From Streptomyces composti (lineage in GTDB: Bacteria; Actinomycetota; Actinomycetes; Streptomycetales; Streptomycetaceae): a DNA stretch of 64,000 bases. Under the pieces are notes generated by a model that did not search any database, had not been told where the DNA came from, and worked only from the letters and a program-made list of their open reading frames with translations. The translations under genes were made by a program, and so were the position numbers. Shown in pieces: positions 15,827-24,441 of this stretch; positions within the stretch are counted from its first letter, which is position 1; the number at the start of each line of letters is the position of its first letter. The DNA is taken from the NCBI RefSeq assembly GCF_012034205.1, contig NZ_JAATEM010000009.1:62001-126000 (forward strand), written 5' to 3'.

Positions 15827-16566
15827 GGGCCATACGCGTCGGCGCGCGGCGCGGCCCCGCGCCGGGAGGCGCGGAGGCGGTGCGGACGGCGGGGTCGCTG
15901 GGGGCGGCGGTGCGGGCCTGGTCGGCCGACCCCTACGCCGAGGCCCTGCGCACGGGGCGGGGGCCGCTGTTCCTGCGGCGGACGGACGGCTGGCTGCTGC
16001 CGCTGGAGGTCGAGCGGTGGTGCGCGGAGGCCGACGACGCCGACCTGGAGGTGCTGCGGCGCTGCGAGGGCGCCGTGCTCGATGTCGGGTGCGGCCCCGG
16101 GCGGCTGCTGACGGCACTGGCCGCCCGGGACCGGCCGGCTCTGGGCATCGACGTCAGCGAGGCCGCGGTCGCCCGTGCCGTGCGGCGCGGCGGACGGGCC
16201 CTGCGCGGCTCGGTGTTCGATCCGCTGCCCGGCACCGGCCGCTGGGGCACCGCCCTGCTCCTGGACGGGAACATCGGCATCGGCGGCGACCCGTCCGCCC
16301 TGCTCGCCCGGCTGGCCCGGCTGCTCGCGCCCGGCGGGCTGCTGCTCGCCGAGACGGCTCCGCTCCCGGACGTCGACGAGCGGGTCACCGTCCAGGTCAC
16401 CGGCGCCCGCGGCACTCCCGGCAGCCCGTTTCCCTGGGCCCGTCTCGGCACCGCCGCACTGCTGAGGTACGCGGGCGAGGCGGGCTGGCGCACCGAGGCC
16501 GACTGGAGTCTCGGCGGGCGCAGCTTCGTGGCCCTGCGCACCGGCCCCGAGACCACACGGCGCTGA
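15823..16566 (+). CDS. Class I SAM-dependent methyltransferase
   Basis: 247 residues. The SAM-binding motif I is AVLDVGCGPGRLLTALAAR (about 84-102), with motif II acidic GIDVSEAAVARA and post-motif DGNIGIGGDPSALLARLARLLAPGGLLLAETA, the usual class I order. The N-terminal 80 residues include SADPYAEALRTGRGPLFLRR, a segment seen in a Streptomyces methyltransferase family without known substrate. It is the third gene of a chain with two glycosyltransferase-like proteins, so a sugar or glycolipid substrate is plausible. Start GTG at 15823 overlaps the previous stop by four bases. Confidence 0.85.
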   Translation: MRAIRVGARRGPAPGGAEAVRTAGSLGAAVRAWSADPYAEALRTGRGPLFLRRTDGWLLPLEVERWCAEADDADLEVLRRCEGAVLDVGCGPGRLLTALAARDRPALGIDVSEAAVARAVRRGGRALRGSVFDPLPGTGRWGTALLLDGNIGIGGDPSALLARLARLLAPGGLLLAETAPLPDVDERVTVQVTGARGTPGSPFPWARLGTAALLRYAGEAGWRTEADWSLGGRSFVALRTGPETTRR

Positions 16567-16779
16567 CCGGCTCGGCGCACACACCGCCCGCCCGCTCCGC
16601 GCGCCCCCTTCCGCGCACTCCCCGTGCTCCTCGCACTGCTCGTACTCACCGCCGGGGCAGCGCCTCACCGGGGCAAGGCCGGCCACGGCCCGGATCCGAG
16701 CGGCCGCCCTCCCGCAACCGGATGGTCGTGCCATGCGTCCGAGCAGAGAGCCCTTGATCCCCGCGAGGAAGGTGACACC

Positions 16780-17553
16780 GTGGTCCCCCACGCCCTGAAC
16801 GCCGTTGAACAGGCCGAGATATGCGCCGAGCTCGGCGGTGTGCTCGGCGGCAGTCTCCCCGACGGCTGGGCGACGGCGACCCTCCGGTGGGCCGAGCTGG
16901 CCGTCGGCGGTTCGATGGCGTCCCTGTCCGTCACGGCCGCGGACGGCAGCAGCCTCGTCGCCGCGGGCGTCCCGCGGGGCATCACCGAGCTGTGCCGGCG
17001 GCTGCGCCAGGGCATGTACTCCGAGGGCAGAGGCACCTGGTTCACGCTGGTCTACACGCTGACCCCGGAGAAGTACACGGTCCGCTACGACTACGACAAC
17101 GAGCCGGACACGCGCTCCTTCACGCCCGAGAGCTACGCCCGGGACCTGGCCTGCTTCCCCCGCACCGAGGAGAACATCCCCGACTGGCTGCGCGAGAAGC
17201 TCGACGGGCTTCCCAACGTCTACGGGGCCGTCCATCCGGAGGCCGATGCGCGCGACGGCGTCCTGCGACCCACGCCGGCGGAGTTCGCCGCCGCGCTGTC
17301 CGGGGCGGGCTGGGAGACCGGCCCGTCCGAGCAGTTCTCCGGTGAGCTGGCCTTCTCCACCGGCTGGGCCCGGCTCGGCACGCTCTCCGGGCGCGGCCTC
17401 ATCCGCTTCTCGGGACAGGTCGAGCCGGAGCGGTGGGAGGAGCTCCACTCGCTGCTCACCGGCTTCGGCTGGAACGCCGGCATGTCGTGCTACGAGCCCC
17501 GGGGCGGCGGCCTGGTGCGCGAGTTCCCGCCGCCCCGGGAGACCGGGCGGTGA
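16780..17553 (+). CDS. YezG-like (DUF600-type) immunity protein family, orphan
   Basis: 257 residues, soluble, without signal or membrane segment. The N-terminal half (about 5-150) has the look of the YezG/DUF600 family of antitoxins for LXG or polymorphic toxins: ITELCRRLRQGMYSEGRGTWFTLVYTLTPE followed by YTVRYDYDNEPD and FTPESYARDLACFPRTEENIPDWLREKL. The C-terminal half (LRPTPAEFAAALSGAGWE and RFSGQVEPERWEELHSLLTGFGW) is of unknown type. No toxin gene is adjacent, so it may protect against toxins of neighbours or be a relic. GTG at 16780 has GAGGAAGG about 10 bases upstream. The family call rests on memory of the motif. Confidence 0.6.
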   Translation: MVPHALNAVEQAEICAELGGVLGGSLPDGWATATLRWAELAVGGSMASLSVTAADGSSLVAAGVPRGITELCRRLRQGMYSEGRGTWFTLVYTLTPEKYTVRYDYDNEPDTRSFTPESYARDLACFPRTEENIPDWLREKLDGLPNVYGAVHPEADARDGVLRPTPAEFAAALSGAGWETGPSEQFSGELAFSTGWARLGTLSGRGLIRFSGQVEPERWEELHSLLTGFGWNAGMSCYEPRGGGLVREFPPPRETGR

Positions 17554-17572
17554 ACGGCACGGCGCCGCCCCG

Positions 17573-18091
17573 TCAGCCCGGATCCGGCGGCCGGCGCCGA
17601 CCCCTGCGCACCCGTACCGCGTACAGCAGCGCGGAGCCGCCGAAGAGGGCGGCCGTGAGGAGGAGCCAGCGGGCCGCGTATCCGTCGGCGGACAGCGCGG
17701 TGACCCGGACGTAGCGCTCCGACACCCTGCCGGTGATCAGCGGGAACCAGACGAGGAGCAGCAGCCCGGAGAGCACGGCCGGCACCCGCACATGGTTCAC
17801 CCACCTCCGGCGCGGCCCCGCGGTCGCCAGCAGCGCCCGGTCGGCCGCCAGGTACAGGGGGGCCAGCACCAGGTCGTGCAGCACGGCCGCCCCGGCGAAC
17901 CACAGCACGACGAGCAGCCAGTCGCCCTCCAGCAGCCGAACCCCCGCGTACCCGCACAGGGCGAACGAGCAGAGCAGCACCAGCAGAGGGAAAGGGCTGC
18001 CGAGCACCGGGCGGGGGAGGCGTGGGACGCGAGGAGGACGAGGAAACCGGGGGGAGCGGCGGGGCCGCCGGGTGCGTGCCACTGTCCTCAC
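17573..18091 (-). CDS. Small polytopic membrane protein, partner of the molybdopterin oxidoreductase
   Basis: 172 residues. An arginine- and proline-rich N-terminus is followed by about four membrane helices (around 32-50, 53-75, 98-118, 138-158) and a basic C-terminal tail. No domain is recognised. Its GTG start at 18091 overlaps the stop of the oxidoreductase gene by four bases (GTGA), so the two are probably made together, perhaps as membrane partners. The N-terminal arginine-rich run before the first helix follows the positive-inside rule. Confidence 0.75.
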   Translation of the reverse strand: MRTVARTRRPRRSPRFPRPPRVPRLPRPVLGSPFPLLVLLCSFALCGYAGVRLLEGDWLLVVLWFAGAAVLHDLVLAPLYLAADRALLATAGPRRRWVNHVRVPAVLSGLLLLVWFPLITGRVSERYVRVTALSADGYAARWLLLTAALFGGSALLYAVRVRRGRRRPPDPG

Positions 18092-19320
18092 AGCCTTCCG
18101 AAGGTCAGGCGGGCCACCCACTTGGTGTTGAGTACTCCGGGGGCCGCGGGGACGATGATCCGCGCCGGATGGCCGTGATCGGGGCTGAGGTCCTCGCCGT
18201 TCACGGCGAGGGCGAGCAGGGAGCGCGGGTCGGCGACCTGGTTGGCGCGCAGCGCCGCCTTGCGGAAGGCGCCCCGGCGCTGCAGCGACTCCACGAGCAC
18301 ATCGGTCGGCTCCTCCTCGCCGACCAGTGCCGCGAGGTCGCGCAGCCGCACGCCCCGCCACCACTGGTCGCTGGTCGACCAGCCCTCCACGCAGGCGATG
18401 GGCAGCGCCGCGCTGTGCTGGGGCAGGTCCAGCAGCTCGGCGCGGCTGAGCCGGACGGTGCCGGAGCGCCCGGTGACGGCCAGCCGCCAGGCCTCGGCGG
18501 TGGTCTCGGCGGGACGGATCCCCGCGTAGGCGGCCGTCTTGTTGATCTGGAACCCGTTGGGTCCGGTGCCGGGTTCGGGTCCGCCGTGCGGGGTGAGCAC
18601 GGCGGTCTGCCTCAGCGGCCCGTCGAAGCTGCGCCCTGCGGAGGTGGCGAACAGCAGCAGCGAGGCGCCGCCCACGAGACCGAACGCTCCCCGCCGGGTG
18701 AGGGTCGGCGCGCCGGGGTCCGGGACGACCAGGTCGCCGGGCTCCTCCGGCTCGCGCCGGCGCATGGCGCGCAGATTGCGCAGCGCCACCGGCATCTTCA
18801 GCACCACATGGGCGAGGAAGGCGCCGAAGAAGACCCAGGCGCCGTAGAAGTGCAGCGGGTAGAAGGAGCCGGGGAAGACGTAGTCGAGCTGGACGTTGAG
18901 GATGCCGGTGGCGAACTGGAACAGCGCGCCGCCGACCAGGAGCAGCAGCGACAGGCGTTCCAGGGCGTGGCTGAGCGAGCGGACCGGGGGCACGGTGAAC
19001 AGCCGGGGCAGCACCGACCACAGCTTGGCCAGCAGCACCGGGACCAGGGTCAGCCCGAGGGTGACGTGGACGCCCTGGGTGAGCCGGTACAGCCAGGGCG
19101 GGTCGGTGGGCCAGGAGAAGAGGTAGAAGCCGAGGATCCCCTTGCCCGGGGTCTTGTCGTTCACCCGTGCCAGGTCCGGGTTGTACGAGGCGTAGGACAC
19201 CAGGCCCGTGACGAACAGGACCGTGACCCCGGCGAGCAGCACCGTGCCGAGGACGGCGGTGAACCGGGGGCCACGCAGCGGGCTGCGCCAGCGCGGGGCG
19301 GTGAGGAGGGACCGAGCCAT
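18088..19320 (-). CDS. Membrane molybdopterin-dependent oxidoreductase (cytochrome-b-like N-domain fused to a sulfite-oxidase-fold domain)
   Basis: 410 residues. The N-terminal 195 residues carry about four helices with histidines placed as in cytochrome b561-type heme proteins (GVHVTLGL, HFYGAWVFFGAFLAHVVLK). A twin-arginine-like TRRGAFGLVGG precedes the second half (about 225-405), which has the SUOX molybdopterin fold: KTAAYAGIRP, the Mo-ligand cysteine in IACVEGWSTSDQWWRGVRLRDL, and PARIIVPAAPGVLNTKWVARL. It should move electrons between a membrane heme and an external substrate; the substrate is unknown. The ATG at 19320 begins the first membrane segment. Confidence 0.85.
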   Translation of the reverse strand: MARSLLTAPRWRSPLRGPRFTAVLGTVLLAGVTVLFVTGLVSYASYNPDLARVNDKTPGKGILGFYLFSWPTDPPWLYRLTQGVHVTLGLTLVPVLLAKLWSVLPRLFTVPPVRSLSHALERLSLLLLVGGALFQFATGILNVQLDYVFPGSFYPLHFYGAWVFFGAFLAHVVLKMPVALRNLRAMRRREPEEPGDLVVPDPGAPTLTRRGAFGLVGGASLLLFATSAGRSFDGPLRQTAVLTPHGGPEPGTGPNGFQINKTAAYAGIRPAETTAEAWRLAVTGRSGTVRLSRAELLDLPQHSAALPIACVEGWSTSDQWWRGVRLRDLAALVGEEEPTDVLVESLQRRGAFRKAALRANQVADPRSLLALAVNGEDLSPDHGHPARIIVPAAPGVLNTKWVARLTFGRL

Positions 19321-19433
19321 GTACCGACCGTAGGTCCGCACTCCCCCGTCGGAAGGGTCATGACCGGTGACGAAACGCTGACGTCCACGCTCGGCGGCCC
19401 GGTCCCGGCGTCCGCCCGGCCTAGCGTGACGGC

Positions 19434-20828
19434 GTGCACCGTGATCTCCGCCGTGACCCCGCTCCGCTCCGCACGAAGGACTCCGCTCGCCCCCGTGGCC
19501 CGGCGTCCGGTCTCCGCCGCGACCTGTACGCCGTCGCCGCGGCCGCGCTGCTCGTCCTCGCCGCGGCGCTGATCGGCTGGTCGATCCAGCGCCGGTACGG
19601 CTCCCTGCGGGTGAACTGGCCGCCGCTGCTGGCCCACTGGGAGCCGCACACCGGCCCCGGCACACCGGCGGCGGTGCTGGTCGCGGCGGCCGTGGTGCTG
19701 CACGGTCCGGCGCTCGCCCGGCGGCTGGCCTGGCGCCCCCTGCTGGCCGCGGTGTGGGCGGCCGCCCTGGCGTGGACCTGGTCGCTCGCGCTGATCGACG
19801 GCTGGCACCGGGGCGTCGCCGAACAGCTGACCACCCGTCATGAGTATCTGCGGGCCATCGACCGCTTCGGCGACATCCCGGCCACCCTGCGGGACTTCAC
19901 CGCGCACATCCTGATCGACGCGCCGGACAACTGGCCCGCGCATGTCGCCGGTCACCCGCCGGGCGCCACCGTCACCTTCGTGCTGCTGGACCGGGTGGGG
20001 CTCGGCGGCGGGGGCTGGGCGGGAGCCTTCTGCATCACCGTGGGCACCACCGCCGCCGTGGCGATCCTGTGCGCCGTGCGCGCGCTGGCCGGCGAGTCCT
20101 GGGCCCGGCGGGCCGCCCCGTTCCTGGTCCTGACCCCGGCCGCGGTGTGGGTGGGCACCTCCGCCGACGGGTACTTCACGGCGGTCACCGCCTGGGCGGT
20201 GGCACTGCTCGCCCTCGCCGTGACCGGGCATCGTCCGCGCTGGACGGGTCTGGCGTCGGGACTGCTGTTCGGGCTGACCGTGTATCTGTCCTACGGGCTG
20301 ACACTGTTCGCCGTGCCCGGCGCGGCGGTGCTGCTGCTGGGCCGGGACCGGCTGCGTCCGCTGCCGTATGCGGCGGCGGGTTTCCTGGTGGTCCCCGCGC
20401 TGTTCACGGCGCTGGGCTTCGACTGGTGGGAGGCGTACCGGCTGCTGGTCACCCGCTACTACCAGGGCGCCGGCGGGGTCAGGCCGTACGGCTACTGGGT
20501 GTGGGCGAACTTCGCCTGCACGGTGCTGATCATCGGCCCGGCTTCCGTGGCGGCGCTGCGCCGGTGCGGCGGTGTGCTCCTCGCGCGCCGGGGGCGGCTC
20601 ACCGGCCCGGCCACGGCGCGGCTGGCGCTGCTGGTGCTCTCCGCCCTGCTCGCGCTGCTGATCGCGGATCTGTCCGGCATGAGCAAGGCGGAGACCGAAC
20701 GCATCTGGCTGCCGTTCGCGTTCTGGCTGCTGCCCGCCTGCGCCCTGCTGCCCGGCCCCCGGGTGTGGCTGGCCGGGCAGGCGCTGCTCGCGCTGCTGCT
20801 CAACCATCTGCTGGTGACGGGGTGGTGA
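19434..20828 (+). CDS. Polytopic membrane protein, glycosyltransferase-like (GT-C type)
   Basis: 464 residues with about eleven hydrophobic helices. The first large loop after helix 1 holds DRFGDIPATLRDFTAHI and NWPAHVAGHPPGATVTFVLLDR, resembling the acidic loop of GT-C membrane glycosyltransferases of actinobacteria. A RIWLPFAFWLLPACALL motif near the C-terminus is also common there. The role is probably transfer of a lipid-linked sugar to an outside acceptor, which would suit the sugar genes at 11345-16566, but the call is tentative. TAGCGT at 19422-19427 lies six bases before the GTG (leaderless). Divergent from the oxidoreductase gene. Confidence 0.72.
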   Translation: MHRDLRRDPAPLRTKDSARPRGPASGLRRDLYAVAAAALLVLAAALIGWSIQRRYGSLRVNWPPLLAHWEPHTGPGTPAAVLVAAAVVLHGPALARRLAWRPLLAAVWAAALAWTWSLALIDGWHRGVAEQLTTRHEYLRAIDRFGDIPATLRDFTAHILIDAPDNWPAHVAGHPPGATVTFVLLDRVGLGGGGWAGAFCITVGTTAAVAILCAVRALAGESWARRAAPFLVLTPAAVWVGTSADGYFTAVTAWAVALLALAVTGHRPRWTGLASGLLFGLTVYLSYGLTLFAVPGAAVLLLGRDRLRPLPYAAAGFLVVPALFTALGFDWWEAYRLLVTRYYQGAGGVRPYGYWVWANFACTVLIIGPASVAALRRCGGVLLARRGRLTGPATARLALLVLSALLALLIADLSGMSKAETERIWLPFAFWLLPACALLPGPRVWLAGQALLALLLNHLLVTGW

Positions 20829-20893
20829 GGCAGCGGGTGCCCGGCGTCGGAGTCCTCCGGCGGGCCGTGGCCGCCACCTGCGGGCGAGCCGCA

Positions 20894-20947
20894 CCGCCCC
20901 CGCCCGGCCGGCCCTGCGCAAAGACGCGCAGGCCACGGGGCGGGGGC
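20894..20947. terminator. Stem-loop between convergent genes
   Basis: A long GC-rich hairpin: an outer stem of GCCCCCGCCC against GGGGCGGGGGC and an inner stem GGCC/TGCGC against GCGCA/GGCC with a loop of AAAGAC. It sits between the stop of the membrane protein gene (20828) and the convergent msrB stop (20985), so it may end transcription from both sides. There is no U-tract. Confidence 0.6.
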
Positions 20948-20984
20948 AGCCTGCCGGGATGTCTCAGCCGGCGGCCGGGCTGTC

Positions 20985-21392
20985 TCAGTCCTCGGCGGGC
21001 TGCAGCCGCAGCGAGATGCTGTTGATGCAGTACCGCTGGTCGGTGGGGGTCGGGTATCCCTCACCCTCGAAGACATGGCCCAGGTGCGAGCCGCAGCGGG
21101 CGCAGCGCACCTCCGTGCGCACCATGCCGTGCGAGCGGTCCTCCACCAGCTCCACCGCGTCGGAGTCCTTCGGGTCGTAGAAGGACGGCCATCCGCAGTG
21201 CGACTCGAACTTGGTCTCGGAGGTGAACAGCTCGGCACCGCAGGCGCGGCAGGAGTAGACGCCCTTGGTCTTGGTGTCGGTGTACTCCCCCGTGAAGGCG
21301 GGCTCGGTGGCCGCCTCGCGCAGTACGGCGTACTCGGCGGGGGTCAGCTCCGCGCGCCACTGCTCGTCCGGCTTCTCCACCTCGTACGGCAT
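20985..21392 (-). CDS. msrB: Peptide-methionine (R)-S-oxide reductase
   Basis: 135 residues. It reduces methionine-R-sulfoxide in proteins. Zinc is held by two CxxC pairs (SCRACG and VRCARCGSHLG), the catalytic cysteine is in RYCINSISL, and FESHCGWPSFY and GHVFEGEG are the usual family signatures. ATG at 21392 is chosen since GAGG lies four bases upstream; a TTG at 21401 that overlaps the murC stop (TTGA) would add three residues and cannot be excluded. It is the last gene of a murC operon. Confidence 0.96.
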   Translation of the reverse strand: MPYEVEKPDEQWRAELTPAEYAVLREAATEPAFTGEYTDTKTKGVYSCRACGAELFTSETKFESHCGWPSFYDPKDSDAVELVEDRSHGMVRTEVRCARCGSHLGHVFEGEGYPTPTDQRYCINSISLRLQPAED

Positions 21393-21397
21393 GAGCC

Positions 21398-22810
21398 TCA
21401 ACCCCTACTCGACTGCTTCGGCTGCTTCGACAGACGGTCCAGGATCCGCGGGCCGAGGTCGGTGACATCGCCCGCGCCCATGGTGAGAACGAGATCACCG
21501 GGTCCGGTCATTCCCGCGACCACCGACGGCACCTCGGCCTTGTCGAGGACGGGCGTGACGTCGGCACCGGCGGCACGGGCCGCGTCGATGATCAGCTCGC
21601 TGGTGACGCCGGGGATCGGGTCCTCGCGGGCCGGGTAGATGTCGAGGACCACGGCGGCGTCGGCGAGGGCCAGGGCCTGGCCCATCTCGGTGCCGAGCTC
21701 CCGGGTGCGGGAGAACAGGTGCGGCTGGAAGACCACGAGGATGCGGGAGTCGCCGGCGGCGGCGCGCATGGCCTCCAGGTCGGCGGTCATCTCGGTCGGG
21801 TGGTGGGCGTAGGAGTCGACGACCTGCACGCCCGCGGCCTCGCCCTTGAGCTGCAGGCGCCGCTTCACGCCGGTGTAGGCGGCGAGCGCGGGCGCCAGCT
21901 CGGCGGCGGGGATGCCGAGCGCCACGCCGGCGGCGAGGGCGGCGACGGCGTTGTGCGCGTAGTGGCGTCCGGGCACCGAGACGGTGAAGGTGAGCGGAGC
22001 CCCGTCCAGCTCGACGGTGACCTCGCTCTTCAGCCCCTGCGGGACGACGGAGAGCACCCGCACGTCGGCGTCGGCGGACTCGCCGTAGGTCACCGTCCGC
22101 ACCGAGCCGTCCAGGCGCCGGGTCAGCTCGCGCGCGCCCGCGTGGTCGGCCGAGATCACCAGGGTGCCGCCGGGCACGATCCGGCCGACGAAGGTCTCGA
22201 AGGACTCGTGGATCTCCTCCATCGAGGCGTAGTTGGCGTGGTGGTCCAGCTCCACGTTGAGGATGATCGCGACCTCGGGCGCGTACTTGTGGAAGCTGCG
22301 GTCGGACTCGTCGGCCTCGGCGACGAAGATGTCGCCCTCGCCGTGCAGGGCGTTGGAGCCGGGGGCGTCCAGGTCGCCGCCGATGGCGTAGGAGGGGTTC
22401 AGGCCCAGCTCGGTGAGGGAGACCGCCAGCATGGAGGTGGTGGTGGTCTTGCCATGGGTGCCGGCCACGGCGATCGGGCGCAGCCCCTCCATCAGCGCGG
22501 CGAGGGCGTCGGAGCGGTGCACCACCGGGATGCCCAGCTCGGCGGCGCGCAGCAGCTCGGGGTTGTCCTCGCGGATCGCCGAGGAGACCACCACGCAGCT
22601 GGCGTCGTCCGCGAGGTGCTCGGCGGCGTGGCCGATGTGCACGGTGGCGCCGAGGGCGCGCAGCGCCTCGGCGGTGGCGGAGTCCTTGGCGTCGCTGCCG
22701 GCCACCTTGGCGCCGCGCTGGGCGAGGATCTTGGCGATGCCCGACATTCCGGCGCCGCCGATGCCGATGAAGTGCGGTCGGTCCAGGGCGGTGGGAAGGC
22801 CGGGTGCCAT
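21398..22810 (-). CDS. murC: UDP-N-acetylmuramate--L-alanine ligase
   Basis: 470 residues. It attaches the first L-alanine to UDP-MurNAc in peptidoglycan synthesis. N-terminal Rossmann domain HFIGIGGAGMSGIAKILAQRG, ATP-binding VAGTHGKTTTTSMLA (about 120-134), central E..ESDRSFHKY and LNVELDHHANY, and the C-terminal domain with GVKRRLQLKG, DSYAHHPTEM and VFQPHLFSRT, in the order and length normal for MurC. Lies between a small conserved gene upstream and msrB downstream; msrB starts within a few bases. Confidence 0.97.
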   Translation of the reverse strand: MAPGLPTALDRPHFIGIGGAGMSGIAKILAQRGAKVAGSDAKDSATAEALRALGATVHIGHAAEHLADDASCVVVSSAIREDNPELLRAAELGIPVVHRSDALAALMEGLRPIAVAGTHGKTTTTSMLAVSLTELGLNPSYAIGGDLDAPGSNALHGEGDIFVAEADESDRSFHKYAPEVAIILNVELDHHANYASMEEIHESFETFVGRIVPGGTLVISADHAGARELTRRLDGSVRTVTYGESADADVRVLSVVPQGLKSEVTVELDGAPLTFTVSVPGRHYAHNAVAALAAGVALGIPAAELAPALAAYTGVKRRLQLKGEAAGVQVVDSYAHHPTEMTADLEAMRAAAGDSRILVVFQPHLFSRTRELGTEMGQALALADAAVVLDIYPAREDPIPGVTSELIIDAARAAGADVTPVLDKAEVPSVVAGMTGPGDLVLTMGAGDVTDLGPRILDRLSKQPKQSSRG

Positions 22811-22882
22811 GCGTGTTCTCCCAGTGGTGCGACGGGCGGGACGACGGTGTGCGCGCCCCTGGCGGCGGGGCGCGGCCCCAGC

Positions 22883-23356
22883 CTATGCCTTGCTGTGGGA
22901 GAAGAGTTTCAGCACCGGTACCCCCACCTTGTGCCGGGCCCGGGAGGCCCAGTCGCGGTGGAAGAACTCCTCCACGTAGTGGGGGTCGGTCAGCACGATG
23001 ACCTCGTCCGCGTCCACCTCCTCGACCAGGGCCTTCAGCGCGTCCAGCGGATGGTCCTCGACCAGGCGCCCCTCGGCCTCGTCCCCGCTGGCCCGCAGCG
23101 CCTGCAGGGACACCTCGAGGGCCCGCTGCCCGACGCTCCTGGCGTCCTCGCCCTCGGGCGTCTCGCCCTCGCGCACCGCCTCGTCCAGCTCGCCGAGGGC
23201 CACGTCGTCGATGGCCCGCAGCAGCCGGTCCGCCTGCTTGCCGCGCGGCTGGAGCAGCACGTGGAAGGAGACCGGCTCGTCACCGTGGAGGGTGGTGACG
23301 AACTCCACGTCCGCGGACGTCAGGGCCTTCTCGATCATCAATACGCTTGTGAACAC
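22883..23356 (-). CDS. Conserved actinobacterial protein of unknown function upstream of murC
   Basis: 157 residues. Alpha/beta protein: FTSVLMIEKALTSADVEFVTTLHGDEPVSFHVLLQP, then an acidic helical middle, and ALKALVEEVDADEVIVLTDPHYVEEFFHRDWASRARHKVGVPVLKLF, which looks like the end of a universal-stress-like or Rossmann-like fold. Close homologs in Streptomyces are often named indole-3-glycerol phosphate synthase, but the barrel and catalytic residues of that enzyme are absent, so the label is unlikely to be right. GTG at 23356 has a good GAAGGAGAAGG about nine bases upstream; an ATG six codons later is an alternative. 72 bases upstream of murC. Confidence 0.8.
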   Translation of the reverse strand: MFTSVLMIEKALTSADVEFVTTLHGDEPVSFHVLLQPRGKQADRLLRAIDDVALGELDEAVREGETPEGEDARSVGQRALEVSLQALRASGDEAEGRLVEDHPLDALKALVEEVDADEVIVLTDPHYVEEFFHRDWASRARHKVGVPVLKLFSHSKA

Positions 23357-23624
23357 CAGGGCGCCCCTTCTCCTTCGCGGGCCGAGGACGGCCCTGCGGA
23401 AACCATCCTTCCCCGCATGCGCACGGGTACGGCCGGATTCAGTGTGCCCGCCCCACCGCTAACCGGAACGAAAGATTCCACCGATTACCGGACCAGCGGT
23501 AACCATCGAACCCGTTTCCGGACGCGGCGGGGAGGTACGGGCCTGTGCGGGACATGACGAAACCGTCGCCCGGGGACTCGGGGGAGATCCGAGGACTCAG
23601 GGGCGGCAGCGGGGCGAGCATCGA

Positions 23625-24404
23625 TCAGCCGCGGCTGTACCGCGTGAACAGGAAACCGTCCTGCTCCAGGACCGACGTCAGGGTGAAGCGCCGGGGCACC
23701 GGGACGGAGGGGCCGCCGGCGATGCGCTGGGCGGTGCCCGCGCTGAGCATCGGGGACACGGTCAGGCAGAGCTCGTCCAGCACGCCGGCGGCCACGAACT
23801 GGCCCAGCAGTTTCGGGCCGCCCTCGGTGAGCAGGCGGGTGCAGCCGAGACCGGCCAGCTCGCGCACGGCGCGCGCGGGATCGACTCCCCCGCCCTCGCC
23901 CGCGGTGACCACCCGCGCGCCCGCCTTCTCGGCGGCGGCCACCCGCTCGGGCGGGGCGCCGGCGCCGGTGAGGACCAGCGTGGGCACCAGCGGGGAGGTG
24001 AACAGGGGCAGGGTGAAGTCCAGGTCGAGGCTCGCGCTCACCACCGCGATCGCCGGGGCCGGCGGCTGCCCGGCCGCCTCGCGCGCCGCCGCGAACCCGG
24101 CGCGGGCCCGCGCCGGGCGGTACCCCTCCTGGCGCACCGTCTGCGCGCCCACCACCACGACGTCCGCCAGCGCCCGCAGCGTGCCGAAGATCCGCATGTC
24201 GGCGGCGCAGGAGATCGGCTGTGACCGCCCCTCGTGCTGTGCGGCCCCGTCCAGCGTGGAGACCATGTTCGCCCGCAGCCACGGCTCGCGCCCGTCCGCC
24301 GCCGCCGCGGGGTAGGCGTAGGCGGCGGCCAGCTCGGCGAGGCTCCACTCGCGGTCCTCGGCCGGAGCTGCTGTTTCGTCGGTCACAGGGAAGAGGCGTC
24401 GCAT
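23625..24404 (-). CDS. RibD C-terminal-domain pyrimidine reductase family protein
   Basis: 259 residues. A dihydrofolate-reductase-like RibD_C domain covers most of it: WLRANMVSTLDGAAQHEGRSQPIS, then ADVVVVGAQTVRQEGYRP and LLTEGGPKLLGQFVAAGVLDELCLTVSP. Such stand-alone proteins reduce pyrimidine or riboflavin-pathway intermediates with NADPH, or have unknown substrates; no rib genes are nearby, so the reaction is not settled. The ATG at 24404 follows a region upstream that reads poorly. The start overlaps the divergent promoter of zapE. Confidence 0.87.
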   Translation of the reverse strand: MRRLFPVTDETAAPAEDREWSLAELAAAYAYPAAAADGREPWLRANMVSTLDGAAQHEGRSQPISCAADMRIFGTLRALADVVVVGAQTVRQEGYRPARARAGFAAAREAAGQPPAPAIAVVSASLDLDFTLPLFTSPLVPTLVLTGAGAPPERVAAAEKAGARVVTAGEGGGVDPARAVRELAGLGCTRLLTEGGPKLLGQFVAAGVLDELCLTVSPMLSAGTAQRIAGGPSVPVPRRFTLTSVLEQDGFLFTRYSRG

Positions 24405-24441
24405 GCCGAGCAGTGTTCCATGCCCCGTAGCATGGGGAACC

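Noticed and set aside
16624..16779. A signal-peptide-like in-frame extension of the YezG-like protein
   Set aside because: The hydrophobic stretch is short and followed by unrelated polar sequence, while GAGGAAGG before the GTG at 16780 marks a better start.
23439..23621. A short minus-strand frame in the gap before the RibD-C gene
   Set aside because: No ribosome-binding site or recognisable motif; the 268-base gap more likely holds the promoter of the gene ending at 22883.
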